This document shows, one piece after another, positions 39,095-46,165 of a DNA stretch of 53,247 nucleotides. The position numbers were made by a program, and so were the translations under genes. The notes beneath the pieces are model-generated. The model was not told the origin of the DNA. It was given only the letters and a program-made list of their open reading frames with translations, and did no database searches. Each line of letters starts with the position of its first letter. The first letter of the stretch is position 1. The stretch comes from DASUUR01 sp036373975 (lineage in GTDB: Bacteria; Patescibacteriota; Saccharimonadia; Saccharimonadales; Saccharimonadaceae), in NCBI GenBank assembly GCA_036373975.1, contig DASUUR010000050.1:1-53247 (forward strand), in the 5' to 3' direction.

Positions 39095-40639
39095 ATGGAT
39101 CAAGCGCTTGCATTAGAGGTGATGACGGCTGGAGAGCATGTCTTTTTAACGGGGCCGGCAGGGTCGGGGAAGACATATGTGCTCAACGAATTTATTCGCC
39201 GTGCCAAGAGCGACGGTAAATACGTGGCTGTCACTGCAACTACCGGCCTCGCTGCAACGCACTTGGGCGGAGCAACAATTCATGCCTGGAGCGGTATGGG
39301 CATTCACGACGAATTACCGGCGAAGTTTTTTGAGCATATGCCAAAGGGGCGACGTGAAATTATAGAAAAAACCGATATTTTGATTATTGACGAGGTATCG
39401 ATGCTCCACGATTTTCGCCTAGATGTCATTAATCAAATCGCAAAAGGCGTTCGCAAGAATGATGCGCCTTTTGGGGGGATACAGATTATCCTGTGTGGCG
39501 ATTTTTTTCAATTGCCGCCAGTAAATCGTGCTGATAGTCGGGCCGGTGGGTTTGTTGTGCATGCTGCCGCCTGGAAGGAGCTGGAGCCGGTCATCTGCTA
39601 TTTGCATGAACAGCATCGCCAAGAAGATGAGAAACTGCTCACAATTCTTAACGCGCTCCGTGCCGGCGATATTCGCCGCCACCACGCCGAAGCACTGCTG
39701 AATCGGGTTAATGCTCAGCTATCCGGGGTGGCAGACGTAACAGAGCTCCATACTGTCAATATCGACGTCGATCGCATTAATACCGCACGCCTCGAACAGC
39801 TGCCAGGTGATGAAGTTGTCTACACCATGGAGACAACAGGCTCGCAGAATTATGTTGATACCCTCAAGCGTTCTTGCTTGGCCCCCGAGGAGCTCCGTTT
39901 GCGCAAAGGCGCATTAGTAATGTGTATTAAAAACAGTAGCGAGCGCAAATACGTCAACGGCTCTATTGGCACGGTTATAGATTTCGAGCCGGCCACTAAC
40001 TTTCCGATTGTAAAATTACGTAGCGGTAAGACTCTTACTATGCAACCAGAAAGCTGGGAGCTGCGGGATGGCACTAAAAAGCGCGCATCGCTAAGCCAGA
40101 TCCCACTCCGGCTAGCTTGGGCGATAACTGTGCATAAAAGCCAGGGTATGACGCTCGACGCGGCTCAGATTGATCTAGGCAAGGCGTTTGTTGAAGGTAT
40201 GGGCTATGTGGCCCTGAGCCGTGTGCGGCAACTTGACTCGCTAAGCCTGAGCGGCATTAACAAAATGGCGCTCAAGGTAAGTGCTGATGCTCTGGCTATT
40301 GATACAGAGTTGCGGCAAAAAGCGCAGCAAGATGCTGAAAGGTTTGCGCATTTGCGTGAACAGGCCAAGAAACGTGCTGCAGCGCCCGCCAAAAAGAAAA
40401 CTGCTGCCGGCAGCTGGGCGGCCAAAATCGAGAAGATGCGCGAGACCTATCCAAATGCTTACAAGCCTTGGCTTGACACTGATGATGTTTTGCTTAAAGA
40501 AAACTTCTTACAGGGCAGGAACGTCGCGGAGCTCAGTAAGCTCTTGGGCCGTCACGAAAACTCCATAACCATGCGCCTCCAGAAGCACTTTGGTGAGGAT
40601 GTCGTGCCCCAGGTCGCGCAGGCAAAAAACCATGACTGA
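39095..40639 (+). CDS. PIF1/RecD2-like superfamily 1B DNA helicase
   Basis: The 514-residue product has Walker A GPAGSGKT (residues 20-27), motif Ia TATTGLAATHLGGATIHAWSG, Walker B ILIIDEVSML, GDFFQLPPV, and the C-terminal motif VHKSQGMTLDAAQIDLG with YVALSRVRQ. These are PIF1-type features; PIF1 helicases unwind DNA 5' to 3' and help at G-quadruplexes and stalled forks. Residues about 425-510 carry a separate helical domain (WLDTDDVLLKENFLQGRN, then ELSKLLGRHENSITMRLQKH) resembling a helix-turn-helix. It overlaps the next gene by 8 nt. Confidence 0.92.
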   Translation: MDQALALEVMTAGEHVFLTGPAGSGKTYVLNEFIRRAKSDGKYVAVTATTGLAATHLGGATIHAWSGMGIHDELPAKFFEHMPKGRREIIEKTDILIIDEVSMLHDFRLDVINQIAKGVRKNDAPFGGIQIILCGDFFQLPPVNRADSRAGGFVVHAAAWKELEPVICYLHEQHRQEDEKLLTILNALRAGDIRRHHAEALLNRVNAQLSGVADVTELHTVNIDVDRINTARLEQLPGDEVVYTMETTGSQNYVDTLKRSCLAPEELRLRKGALVMCIKNSSERKYVNGSIGTVIDFEPATNFPIVKLRSGKTLTMQPESWELRDGTKKRASLSQIPLRLAWAITVHKSQGMTLDAAQIDLGKAFVEGMGYVALSRVRQLDSLSLSGINKMALKVSADALAIDTELRQKAQQDAERFAHLREQAKKRAAAPAKKKTAAGSWAAKIEKMRETYPNAYKPWLDTDDVLLKENFLQGRNVAELSKLLGRHENSITMRLQKHFGEDVVPQVAQAKNHD

Positions 40640-41390
40640 GCGATATCGTCCGATACCGGATGTACTTCGTGAGCCGGGCTATTTTGAGCAACGCGAGATC
40701 GCTGAAACAAATCGCTTAATTGATGCAATAATGATCCCAGCCCATGAACGTTGCGGCAATCCATCAGTGGCAAGCGTCCTGCACAACAAAGGCTTACGGC
40801 GGGTCACCTCGACTGCTACCGTGCAGCAAGAAAATGGCGAGAGCTATTTAGAGCGGACGTCCTTCGTGAGCGCCCCCGACCAGCTATCATTTCCTGAGCG
40901 ATATATTTTTACGGTAGGTTACGAGAAACGGAATCTGATTGCAAAAACCGATCTTGCACCAGGGATCAGGGGCTATATAAGCGGGGCGTTCGAGCAGCAG
41001 TATTCACAAGGCGTTATAACACCCGAGCAGATTATGCATATTCGCGAGACTATGGATGTATGGTATGTCGAGAGAGATCTCTATACTATTCGGCCCGACC
41101 AGCAAGTGCAGCGTGGATTCTCAGTCCGGGCCGAGGTGCGCCACGCGGATACCCAGCAGAGAATGGGGGTGGGGTATGATACCGCCTGGATAGCCGGTTC
41201 CGAGAACGATATTACAGACCCGACACTCATTGGCGATGCAGAGCTAGTGCCGCTCCGCTCAGATCTTAACGAGGGCCTGCTCCTTGGCGCCAATACCTAC
41301 CACGAAGCCCGCATACTTCATTCACTCTTGCGACTAAAACTCATTACCGAAGATGAGGTGCGCCGCTATGCCGGACCGGATGTTACGTAG
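40632..41390 (+). CDS. Unknown protein coupled to the PIF1-like helicase
   Basis: The 252-residue soluble product has no recognised family. It begins MTERYRPIPDVLREPGYFEQ and contains HERCGNPSVASVLHNKG, a central beta-rich part (RYIFTVGYEKRNLIAKTDLA) and a C-terminal helical end (NTYHEARILHSLLRLKLITE). Its start overlaps the helicase stop, so both are probably translated from one mRNA and may act together; this is an inference from linkage. It overlaps the convergent LssY_C gene by 8 nt at the 3' end. Confidence 0.7.
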   Translation: MTERYRPIPDVLREPGYFEQREIAETNRLIDAIMIPAHERCGNPSVASVLHNKGLRRVTSTATVQQENGESYLERTSFVSAPDQLSFPERYIFTVGYEKRNLIAKTDLAPGIRGYISGAFEQQYSQGVITPEQIMHIRETMDVWYVERDLYTIRPDQQVQRGFSVRAEVRHADTQQRMGVGYDTAWIAGSENDITDPTLIGDAELVPLRSDLNEGLLLGANTYHEARILHSLLRLKLITEDEVRRYAGPDVT

Positions 41391-42261
41391 TCTTTCGTGA
41401 TTTCTTTTTAAAACCAAGTGGGCTTCCAAGCTGGGCAACTCGCAATGTGCCATCAGTAATTATATGTACGCCAAAGGTCTGGCCCCGAAACTGAAGGCGA
41501 TGTCCGGAGCTCACCGTTTCAATTCGACGAACTTTGTTAACTGCCTCGAGCGTAGCAATTAAAAAGTCGCGTTCGCGGGTTGTGTCGCTGTCAATTTGGT
41601 GGGTAATTTGTAAATTTCGCATCCGAAAAGCGAAGGGCGCAATGTCATGGGTCGCGGCACCAATCCAAACTTCTCGGCGCCCTTGTACAAAGTTGTGAAA
41701 CACTTTTTTCCAAAAGCTCTGATGCGCGGATTCTTGTTCCTCTTGACGTAATCGCCAGAACCGCACGTGGTGCCGGTGTCGCGGCGTGGGCGGGTTGCCC
41801 TCCTGAATTTGGAAGCCGATGTCCTGGCGTCGATCAAACAAATACAGGCTACTAAATGGAGCAGTCGGGTAGGCTGTGTTGCAAATGGTCGCTATCGCCA
41901 TCCTTATTGCGCTGCGCAGCGTTACTTTGTCTGCCTGAGTCCAGCCTGCCGCTTCCATACTACGGATAAGCTGTTTTTCAGATCGGCACACAAGCGCGAT
42001 ATTCACTGGGTCTGAAGCCCAGCCGTCAGAGGTTGTTGCATATACGGGAATATGCTGCGGTTTAATCGCCACGCGCCATACGCGTACAATCCCAGGTATG
42101 GCCACGTAGGCAATCCAAACATACAGCATAATCAGCACAAGCAGAGTGGGGAATTGGTGGTCAAGAATAGGAAGCAACATAAAAAATGTCGCATACGCTA
42201 CAATTAATGCAATTATAAACACCACGATTCGCCATAAGATGCGAAACACCAATCCAAACAT
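41383..42261 (-). CDS. LssY_C-domain membrane protein
   Basis: The 292-residue product has two N-terminal membrane segments (about residues 3-30 and 35-60) and a soluble part with the LssY C-terminal pattern: HIPVYATTSDGWASDPVNIAL, HHVRFWRL, VWIGAATHDI and a late TFGVHIITDG. LssY_C proteins are uncharacterised and often linked to membrane or lipid metabolism. The ATG at 42261 is chosen because a -10 lies 7 nt upstream; the longer frame would overlap the divergent gene. It is convergent with the helicase-linked gene and divergent from the GH1 enzyme. Confidence 0.75.
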   Translation of the reverse strand: MFGLVFRILWRIVVFIIALIVAYATFFMLLPILDHQFPTLLVLIMLYVWIAYVAIPGIVRVWRVAIKPQHIPVYATTSDGWASDPVNIALVCRSEKQLIRSMEAAGWTQADKVTLRSAIRMAIATICNTAYPTAPFSSLYLFDRRQDIGFQIQEGNPPTPRHRHHVRFWRLRQEEQESAHQSFWKKVFHNFVQGRREVWIGAATHDIAPFAFRMRNLQITHQIDSDTTRERDFLIATLEAVNKVRRIETVSSGHRLQFRGQTFGVHIITDGTLRVAQLGSPLGFKKKSRKTT

Positions 42262-42268
42262 ACAGCCT

Positions 42269-42293
42269 ATTGTACCTGACACTGGCGTATAAT
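42269..42293. promoter_or_regulatory. Divergent -10 boxes of LssY_C and GH1 genes
   Basis: The 40-bp gap holds TACAAT on the minus strand (complement of 42269-42274, 7 nt from the ATG at 42261) and TATAAT on the plus strand (42288-42293, 8 nt from the ATG at 42302). Both predict leaderless or nearly leaderless mRNAs, and the two polymerases cannot bind at once. Confidence 0.6.
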
Positions 42294-42301
42294 AGGAAAG
42301 C

Positions 42302-43567
42302 ATGAGTCAGAAAACATCTCTACCATTTACATTTCCAAAAAGATTTCTCTGGGGCGCATCAGTCAGCGCTCATCAAGTTGAAGGCGGTAATCACAATCAG
42401 TGGTCAGTGTGGGAGCTCGAAAATGCCAAGAGCCTTGCCAAGCAAGCCGAGTACAAACAAACCGGGTTGCCAAACTGGAGCAGAATAAAAAAACAAGCCA
42501 CGACACCTGAGAACTATATATCAGGTAAGGCGTCGAACCACTATGACGACTACAGGCAGGATTTTGCCTGGGTCAAAAAGCTTAATATGAATGCTTTTCG
42601 CTTTAGCATTGAATGGTCGCGTATCGAGCCCGAAGAAGGCCGCTGGAATCCCGAGGCGATTGCCCACTACAAAAAATATGTCAAAACACTCAAAGCCAAT
42701 AAGATTGAGCCAGTTATTACGCTGTTTCACTTTACACTGCCCGTATGGTTCGCTCAGAAAGGTGGTTTTGAAAAACGTGCAAATATAAAGTATTTTGTGC
42801 GGTTTGCCGAGAAAGTATTGAGTGAGGTTGGCGCCGATGTTCGCTACGTCGTGACTATTAACGAGCCAGAAGTATTTGCCATGCAGGGATGGCTCGAAGG
42901 CACCTGGCCGCCTAACAAAACCAGTAAATGGCAAGCCTTAAGGGTGTATGTTAATCTCGCCGTGGCTCACAACAGAGTTGCCAAAATGGCACAGGGCATG
43001 AGTCGACGCTTTAAAATTGGCCTTAGCAAAAATTGCGCTCATCATTACCCTGGTGACGACGCTTGGGTGACTCGGGCGACGGCTCGACTGGCGCAATGGG
43101 GGGCGGATTATTTCTTTTTGAATCTTGTAAAGCAACGCCTGGATTGGCTTGGCGTCAACTATTATTTCTCGTACCGATATTACGGCTACCGTATTCATAA
43201 CCCCGAGAACATTCCGCTAAGCGATTTGGGCTGGACTATGGAACCGGGGAATATTCAGCCTGTGGTTGAGCGGTTGTATGCGAAATACGGCATCCCGGTT
43301 ATGGTTACAGAAAATGGTCTAGCTGACGCAACCGATGAAGAGCGTCAGTGGTGGCTAACCCATACGTTAAGTGCGCTGCACAAAGCCCACAAAAATGGGG
43401 TGGAACTGCTTGGGTATATGCACTGGAGCTTGCTTGATAACTTTGAATGGGCGTACGGCCGGTGGCCACGGTTTGGCCTACTAGAAGTCGACTACAAAAC
43501 AGGGGAGCGCACTCCCCGCAAAAGTGCCATTTGGCTGGCTGCAGTGATCAAGAAATTGCGAAGCTAA
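42302..43567 (+). CDS. Glycoside hydrolase family 1 beta-glycosidase
   Basis: The 421-residue enzyme is a GH1 (beta-alpha)8 barrel with the acid/base Glu in VTINEPEVFA and the nucleophile Glu in VMVTENGLAD, plus the typical N-terminal FLWGASVSAHQVEGG and C-terminal HWSLLDNFEWAYG. GH1 enzymes release sugars from beta-glucosides, beta-galactosides or phospho-sugars. There is no signal peptide, so it acts inside the cell on imported or host-derived oligosaccharides. Family members are 420-480 aa, so it is full length. Substrate specificity cannot be decided from the sequence alone. Confidence 0.94.
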   Translation: MSQKTSLPFTFPKRFLWGASVSAHQVEGGNHNQWSVWELENAKSLAKQAEYKQTGLPNWSRIKKQATTPENYISGKASNHYDDYRQDFAWVKKLNMNAFRFSIEWSRIEPEEGRWNPEAIAHYKKYVKTLKANKIEPVITLFHFTLPVWFAQKGGFEKRANIKYFVRFAEKVLSEVGADVRYVVTINEPEVFAMQGWLEGTWPPNKTSKWQALRVYVNLAVAHNRVAKMAQGMSRRFKIGLSKNCAHHYPGDDAWVTRATARLAQWGADYFFLNLVKQRLDWLGVNYYFSYRYYGYRIHNPENIPLSDLGWTMEPGNIQPVVERLYAKYGIPVMVTENGLADATDEERQWWLTHTLSALHKAHKNGVELLGYMHWSLLDNFEWAYGRWPRFGLLEVDYKTGERTPRKSAIWLAAVIKKLRS

Positions 43568-43607
43568 GACTATTGGTAGTGTAACAGTCAAACACATTGC
43601 ATAATAG

Positions 43608-43636
43608 TTGACATAATAAACTACTTATGCTAATAT
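43608..43636 (+). promoter_or_regulatory. Promoter of the small gene at 43646
   Basis: A perfect TTGACA (43608-43613) and TGCTAATAT with -10 TAATAT (43631-43636) are separated by 17 bp. The -10 ends 9 nt before the ATG. This is one of few consensus -35 boxes in the window. Confidence 0.6.
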
Positions 43637-43645
43637 GAATGTATT

Positions 43646-43870
43646 ATGAAAGAAAACACAAAAAAAGCGACAAACTCAACTAAGAACACAGAGAAAGCAA
43701 CTAAACAGACGGTCTTTGATACTGCAGTCAACGACCACACCTTTAACGATTTTAAAAACGCAGCTTTGCTCGTCTCAGTATTTATTAATGTCTTTGTCTT
43801 TACGGCATGGATAACCTTGCAGGTCACCGACCGATACAATGCGCAAGTCGTTTCATTACTGCTAGGCTGA
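43646..43870 (+). CDS. Small single-pass membrane protein (74 aa)
   Basis: The 74-residue product has a Lys/Thr-rich N-terminal half (MKENTKKATNSTKNTEKATK) and one membrane segment (about residues 39-60, ALLVSVFINVFVFTAWI). No family is recognised. A strong promoter before it and an intrinsic terminator 16 nt after it show that it is a monocistronic, probably well-expressed gene. The composition fits its AT-rich neighbours, unlike the orphan units. Function is unknown. Confidence 0.7.
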   Translation: MKENTKKATNSTKNTEKATKQTVFDTAVNDHTFNDFKNAALLVSVFINVFVFTAWITLQVTDRYNAQVVSLLLG

Positions 43871-43886
43871 TCAGTTCAAACGTTGT

Positions 43887-43919
43887 AAAAAATCCACAGT
43901 TGTAGGCTGTGGATTTTTT
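43887..43919 (+). terminator. Intrinsic terminator with 13-bp stem
   Basis: AAAAAATCCACAG (43887-43899) and CTGTGGATTTTTT (43907-43919) are perfect complements around a 7-nt loop, ending in six T. The A and T runs allow bidirectional action. Confidence 0.9.
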
Positions 43920-43941
43920 ATGCACACTGTTAACTCCCGAG

Positions 43942-43963
43942 TTATCCCCATAACTGTGGATAA
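43942..43963. promoter_or_regulatory. Inverted pair of DnaA-box-like 9-mers
   Basis: TTATCCCCA (43942-43950) is a one-mismatch DnaA box, and TGTGGATAA (43955-43963) is the exact complement of the consensus TTATCCACA. They face each other across 4 bp, within the inverted repeat GTTATCC/GGATAAC. They lie upstream of the mraZ operator. An origin is not implied by two boxes; DnaA control of the dcw cluster is a possibility. Confidence 0.35.
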
Positions 43964-43994
43964 CCGTTCTAGCGGGTATGTGGAAAACTAATTT

Positions 43995-44052
43995 TGGGTA
44001 TTGCAGTGGGTAATAGTGGGTATTAAACTGTGTTCAGTGGGTAGCGGTGGGT
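43995..44052 (+). promoter_or_regulatory. MraZ-type operator: five TGGGT repeats upstream of mraZ
   Basis: TGGGT occurs at 43995, 44007, 44017, 44038 and 44048. The pairs 44007/44017 and 44038/44048 have an exact 10-bp period, and 21 bp separate 44017 and 44038. E. coli MraZ binds TGGGN direct repeats with 5-nt spacers, which is the same period. The array ends 54 bp before mraZ and should be its autoregulatory site. Confidence 0.75.
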
Positions 44053-44106
44053 AACACCGCAGAACAAAATAAAAACCACGAACGTAAAAATAACTACTCA
44101 CAGGAT

Positions 44107-44466
44107 ATGGCAACGCTAGACTATTTTGAACGCAAGCTAGATGAGAAGCGTCGGTTAACTATACCGGCTGAGCTTCGAGTTGAGCTCGCGAGCGGAGTAG
44201 TCGTTACCCAGGGCTTTGGAGACTATCTTCATCTCTACCCAAAACAGGTATGGGATAAAGAGGTTGAACCAGCGCTCACCGGCAGCATCCTCGACGAAAA
44301 GGTCGCAGACCTTAACGTTCGCTTCCGAATGGGAAAGACCGAGGCCTCTCTGGATATGAAACAGGGCCGAGTGACGATCGAGCAGCACCTTCTCGATTAC
44401 GCGCACATCGACAAAAATATCCGGGCTGTGAGAGCCGGTGCATACTGGCGACTTATGGCAGCATAA
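44107..44466 (+). CDS. mraZ: Transcriptional regulator MraZ
   Basis: MraZ is a SpoVT/AbrB-type DNA-binding protein that forms rings and controls the dcw cluster. The 119-residue product contains two MraZ domains: FERKLDEKRRLTIPAELR near the N-terminus and KTEASLDMKQGRVTIEQHLL in the second half, close to the DxxGRxxxP pattern. It is shorter than E. coli MraZ (152 aa). The ATG at 44107 is chosen over an upstream GTG because the GTG would start inside the operator repeats. The GR of the first DKGR motif is replaced by RR. Confidence 0.88.
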   Translation: MATLDYFERKLDEKRRLTIPAELRVELASGVVVTQGFGDYLHLYPKQVWDKEVEPALTGSILDEKVADLNVRFRMGKTEASLDMKQGRVTIEQHLLDYAHIDKNIRAVRAGAYWRLMAA

Positions 44467-44528
44467 GTGAGTAATTACGGCACATTAACAACTTGGCAAC
44501 AACAGATAGCGAACTAGGGAACAACTCT

Positions 44529-44760
44529 CGAGGTCAGCTATCTGGTAGTCAGGGTGGACATATACGACCACCACTTATAAAATGGTCGTGGAACCTTCCT
44601 TAACACACCTCCCAAAACTCCACCTCACACATAAGTCTCTCACTCGTTGTAATCTTGATGAGTTGCTTTCGTAGCAGCCCTCTAAAAACGTATTACAACA
44701 CCACAAAAACAAAAATTTTCGAATAAAAACAAACATCTGACTACCAGATAGGTGACCTCG
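44529..44760. repeat. 232-bp element with 24-bp inverted ends between mraZ and rsmH
   Basis: The ends 44529-44552 and 44737-44760 are inverted repeats matching at 23 of 24 positions (core CTATCTGGTAGTCAG against its complement). The 184-nt interior contains smaller stems: ACGACCA/TGGTCGT (44564-44570 with 44583-44589), GTTGTAAT/ATTACAAC (44646-44653 with 44692-44699), and TGCT/AGCA inside the latter. No open frame of useful length is present. It ends 3 nt before the rsmH ATG. Two readings are possible: a structured leader RNA of the dcw operon or a MITE-like mobile element. Flanks show no clear target duplication. Confidence 0.7.
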
Positions 44761-44763
44761 ACT

Positions 44764-45663
44764 ATGAGTAAAGAATATCCACCACAACAACTCCACATTC
44801 CGGTTCTGCTTGAGAGTACGCTCATGACACTAAAACCGCAAAAGGGCGAGAAATATCTCGATCTTACTGCTGGTTATGGTGGCCATGCCCGTGCATTTAT
44901 TACGGCCATAGGCGATGCTAATTTAGCGACGCTTGTTGACCGCGATGATATGGCGATTGCCGAGCTGCAACCTCTGGTTGCGCAAGGTGCGCATCTTTTG
45001 CATACCGATTTCGCACATGCTGCAGAGCAACTCGTTGCAGCAGGTGAAACATTTGATATTGTGCTTGTTGATTTGGGGGTGTCGTCACCGCAACTTGACA
45101 GAGCAGAGCGAGGGTTTTCCTTTCAGCATGATGGACCGCTAGATATGCGCATGGACCGCCGCGAGCAGCTAACCGCTGAGCGCATGGTTAATACGTATAA
45201 AAAAGAACTACTAGCCGATATCATCGCCCGCTATGGTGAAGAACCGCCTCGAATGTCGCTTCGCATTGCCGAAGCAATTGTTCGTAACCGGCCGTTTCGT
45301 ACCACCGCAGAACTCGCCTCTGTAATTGCCAAGACCTATCGTAGCGGATACCATAAAACGCATCCTGCTACGCGTACCTTTCAAGCACTGCGTATGGCGC
45401 TCAACCAAGAGCTCCAGCAAATCGAAACACTACTTCCACTTTTGCCAAAACTTCTTACACCAGGCGGCAGGGTAGGGGTGATTAGTTTTCACAGCCTCGA
45501 AGATAGGCTGGTCAAACGTTTTTTTGCTGAAGCCGATGCGGCAGGCTATGAAGCCGAGCTGCGACTCCTGACAAAAAAGCCTATCGCAGGCGCAACTGAC
45601 GACGTTCACAATCCGCGGTCTCGGAGTGCAAAACTTCGTGCTGCAGTGAAAATAAAAATATAA
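44764..45663 (+). CDS. rsmH: 16S rRNA (cytosine1402-N4)-methyltransferase RsmH
   Basis: RsmH methylates C1402 in the ribosomal P site. The 299-residue product has the N-terminal HIPVLLESTLMTL, SAM motif YLDLTAGYGGHARAFI, FDIVLVDLGVSSPQLDRAERGFSF, the TFQALRMALNQEL block and the C-terminal VISFHSLEDRLVKRFF and NPRSRSAKLRA. All are family hallmarks. The frame opens at a GTG 12 nt upstream, but the ATG at 44764 gives the usual N-terminus. The start codon lies 3 nt beyond the right arm of a long inverted repeat, which would bury it if the repeat folded in the mRNA. Confidence 0.95.
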   Translation: MSKEYPPQQLHIPVLLESTLMTLKPQKGEKYLDLTAGYGGHARAFITAIGDANLATLVDRDDMAIAELQPLVAQGAHLLHTDFAHAAEQLVAAGETFDIVLVDLGVSSPQLDRAERGFSFQHDGPLDMRMDRREQLTAERMVNTYKKELLADIIARYGEEPPRMSLRIAEAIVRNRPFRTTAELASVIAKTYRSGYHKTHPATRTFQALRMALNQELQQIETLLPLLPKLLTPGGRVGVISFHSLEDRLVKRFFAEADAAGYEAELRLLTKKPIAGATDDVHNPRSRSAKLRAAVKIKI

Positions 45664-45681
45664 AAAGAAAGGACTTGCGCT

Positions 45682-45741
45682 ATGCCAATTGTAGTAGTAG
45701 ACAAGTCACGCGCAACTAAAATCACCGTTACCCGCGGTTAA
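45682..45741 (+). CDS. Possible 19-aa micropeptide between rsmH and ftsL
   Basis: An ATG at 45682 is preceded by AAAGGA 9 nt upstream and opens a 19-codon frame (MPIVVVDKSRATKITVTRG) closed by TAA. The amino-acid order is strand-like and not low-complexity. A 9-bp hairpin follows 12 nt later. The layout resembles a leader peptide with an attenuator, or a small protein gene. Short frames with a good ribosome site can occur by chance, so the call is tentative. Confidence 0.4.
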   Translation: MPIVVVDKSRATKITVTRG

Positions 45742-45753
45742 TTAGTGTGTCTA

Positions 45754-45779
45754 GGCGGCTGGACTACGGACCAGTCGCC
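45754..45779 (+). terminator. Hairpin between the micropeptide and ftsL
   Basis: GGCGGCTGG (45754-45762) pairs with CCAGTCGCC (45771-45779) with one G-T, around an 8-nt loop. Only A-rich sequence follows, so it is more likely a pause or attenuator-type hairpin than a full terminator. Confidence 0.45.
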
Positions 45780-45816
45780 ACCAAAACAGAAATAAAAATC
45801 CAATCATAAATAACAC

Positions 45817-46164
45817 ATGGCAAATTATCGAAACACTACATATACGGGTAACACGCATCAGTGGCGGCGTAATCAAAACACAGTTGCGTTTAAGCCTGTT
45901 GCAAAACTTGGCCCAGTAACGCACACTGTACTTGTCGCTTTGATGATCGCCGTTCTTGGGCTCATCTACTTAACGCAGATCACTAAAACCAGCACTTATG
46001 GGTACGAACTGAGCGATCTTGATGCAAAACGGACCGAACTTATTAGTCAAAAAAGTGATCTTGAGGTAGAAAATGCTCGTTTGCAGGCCCTTGAACGCGT
46101 TGAAGCCAGTAGTGTTGCTCGTGCGTTAACGGCGCCAGCTAGTACCGAAACTATGCGCAATTAG
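45817..46164 (+). CDS. ftsL: FtsL-like cell division protein
   Basis: The 115-residue product has a cytoplasmic N-terminus, a membrane segment (about residues 35-56, THTVLVALMIAVLGLIYLTQI) and a heptad-rich coiled coil (ELSDLDAKRTELISQKSDLEVENARLQALE). This is the topology of FtsL/DivIC; sequence identity in this family is low, so the assignment depends on topology and position between rsmH and ftsI. ftsI starts 1 nt after its TAG. Together with FtsQ (encoded at 51333) it should form the FtsQLB-type complex. Confidence 0.75.
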   Translation: MANYRNTTYTGNTHQWRRNQNTVAFKPVAKLGPVTHTVLVALMIAVLGLIYLTQITKTSTYGYELSDLDAKRTELISQKSDLEVENARLQALERVEASSVARALTAPASTETMRN

Positions 46165-46165
46165 T

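Noticed and set aside
44529..44760. The inverted-repeat element as tmRNA, RNase P RNA or 6S RNA
   Set aside because: No tRNA-like 3' end or tag frame, no RNase P core sequence, and no typical 6S central bubble were seen; left as unassigned.
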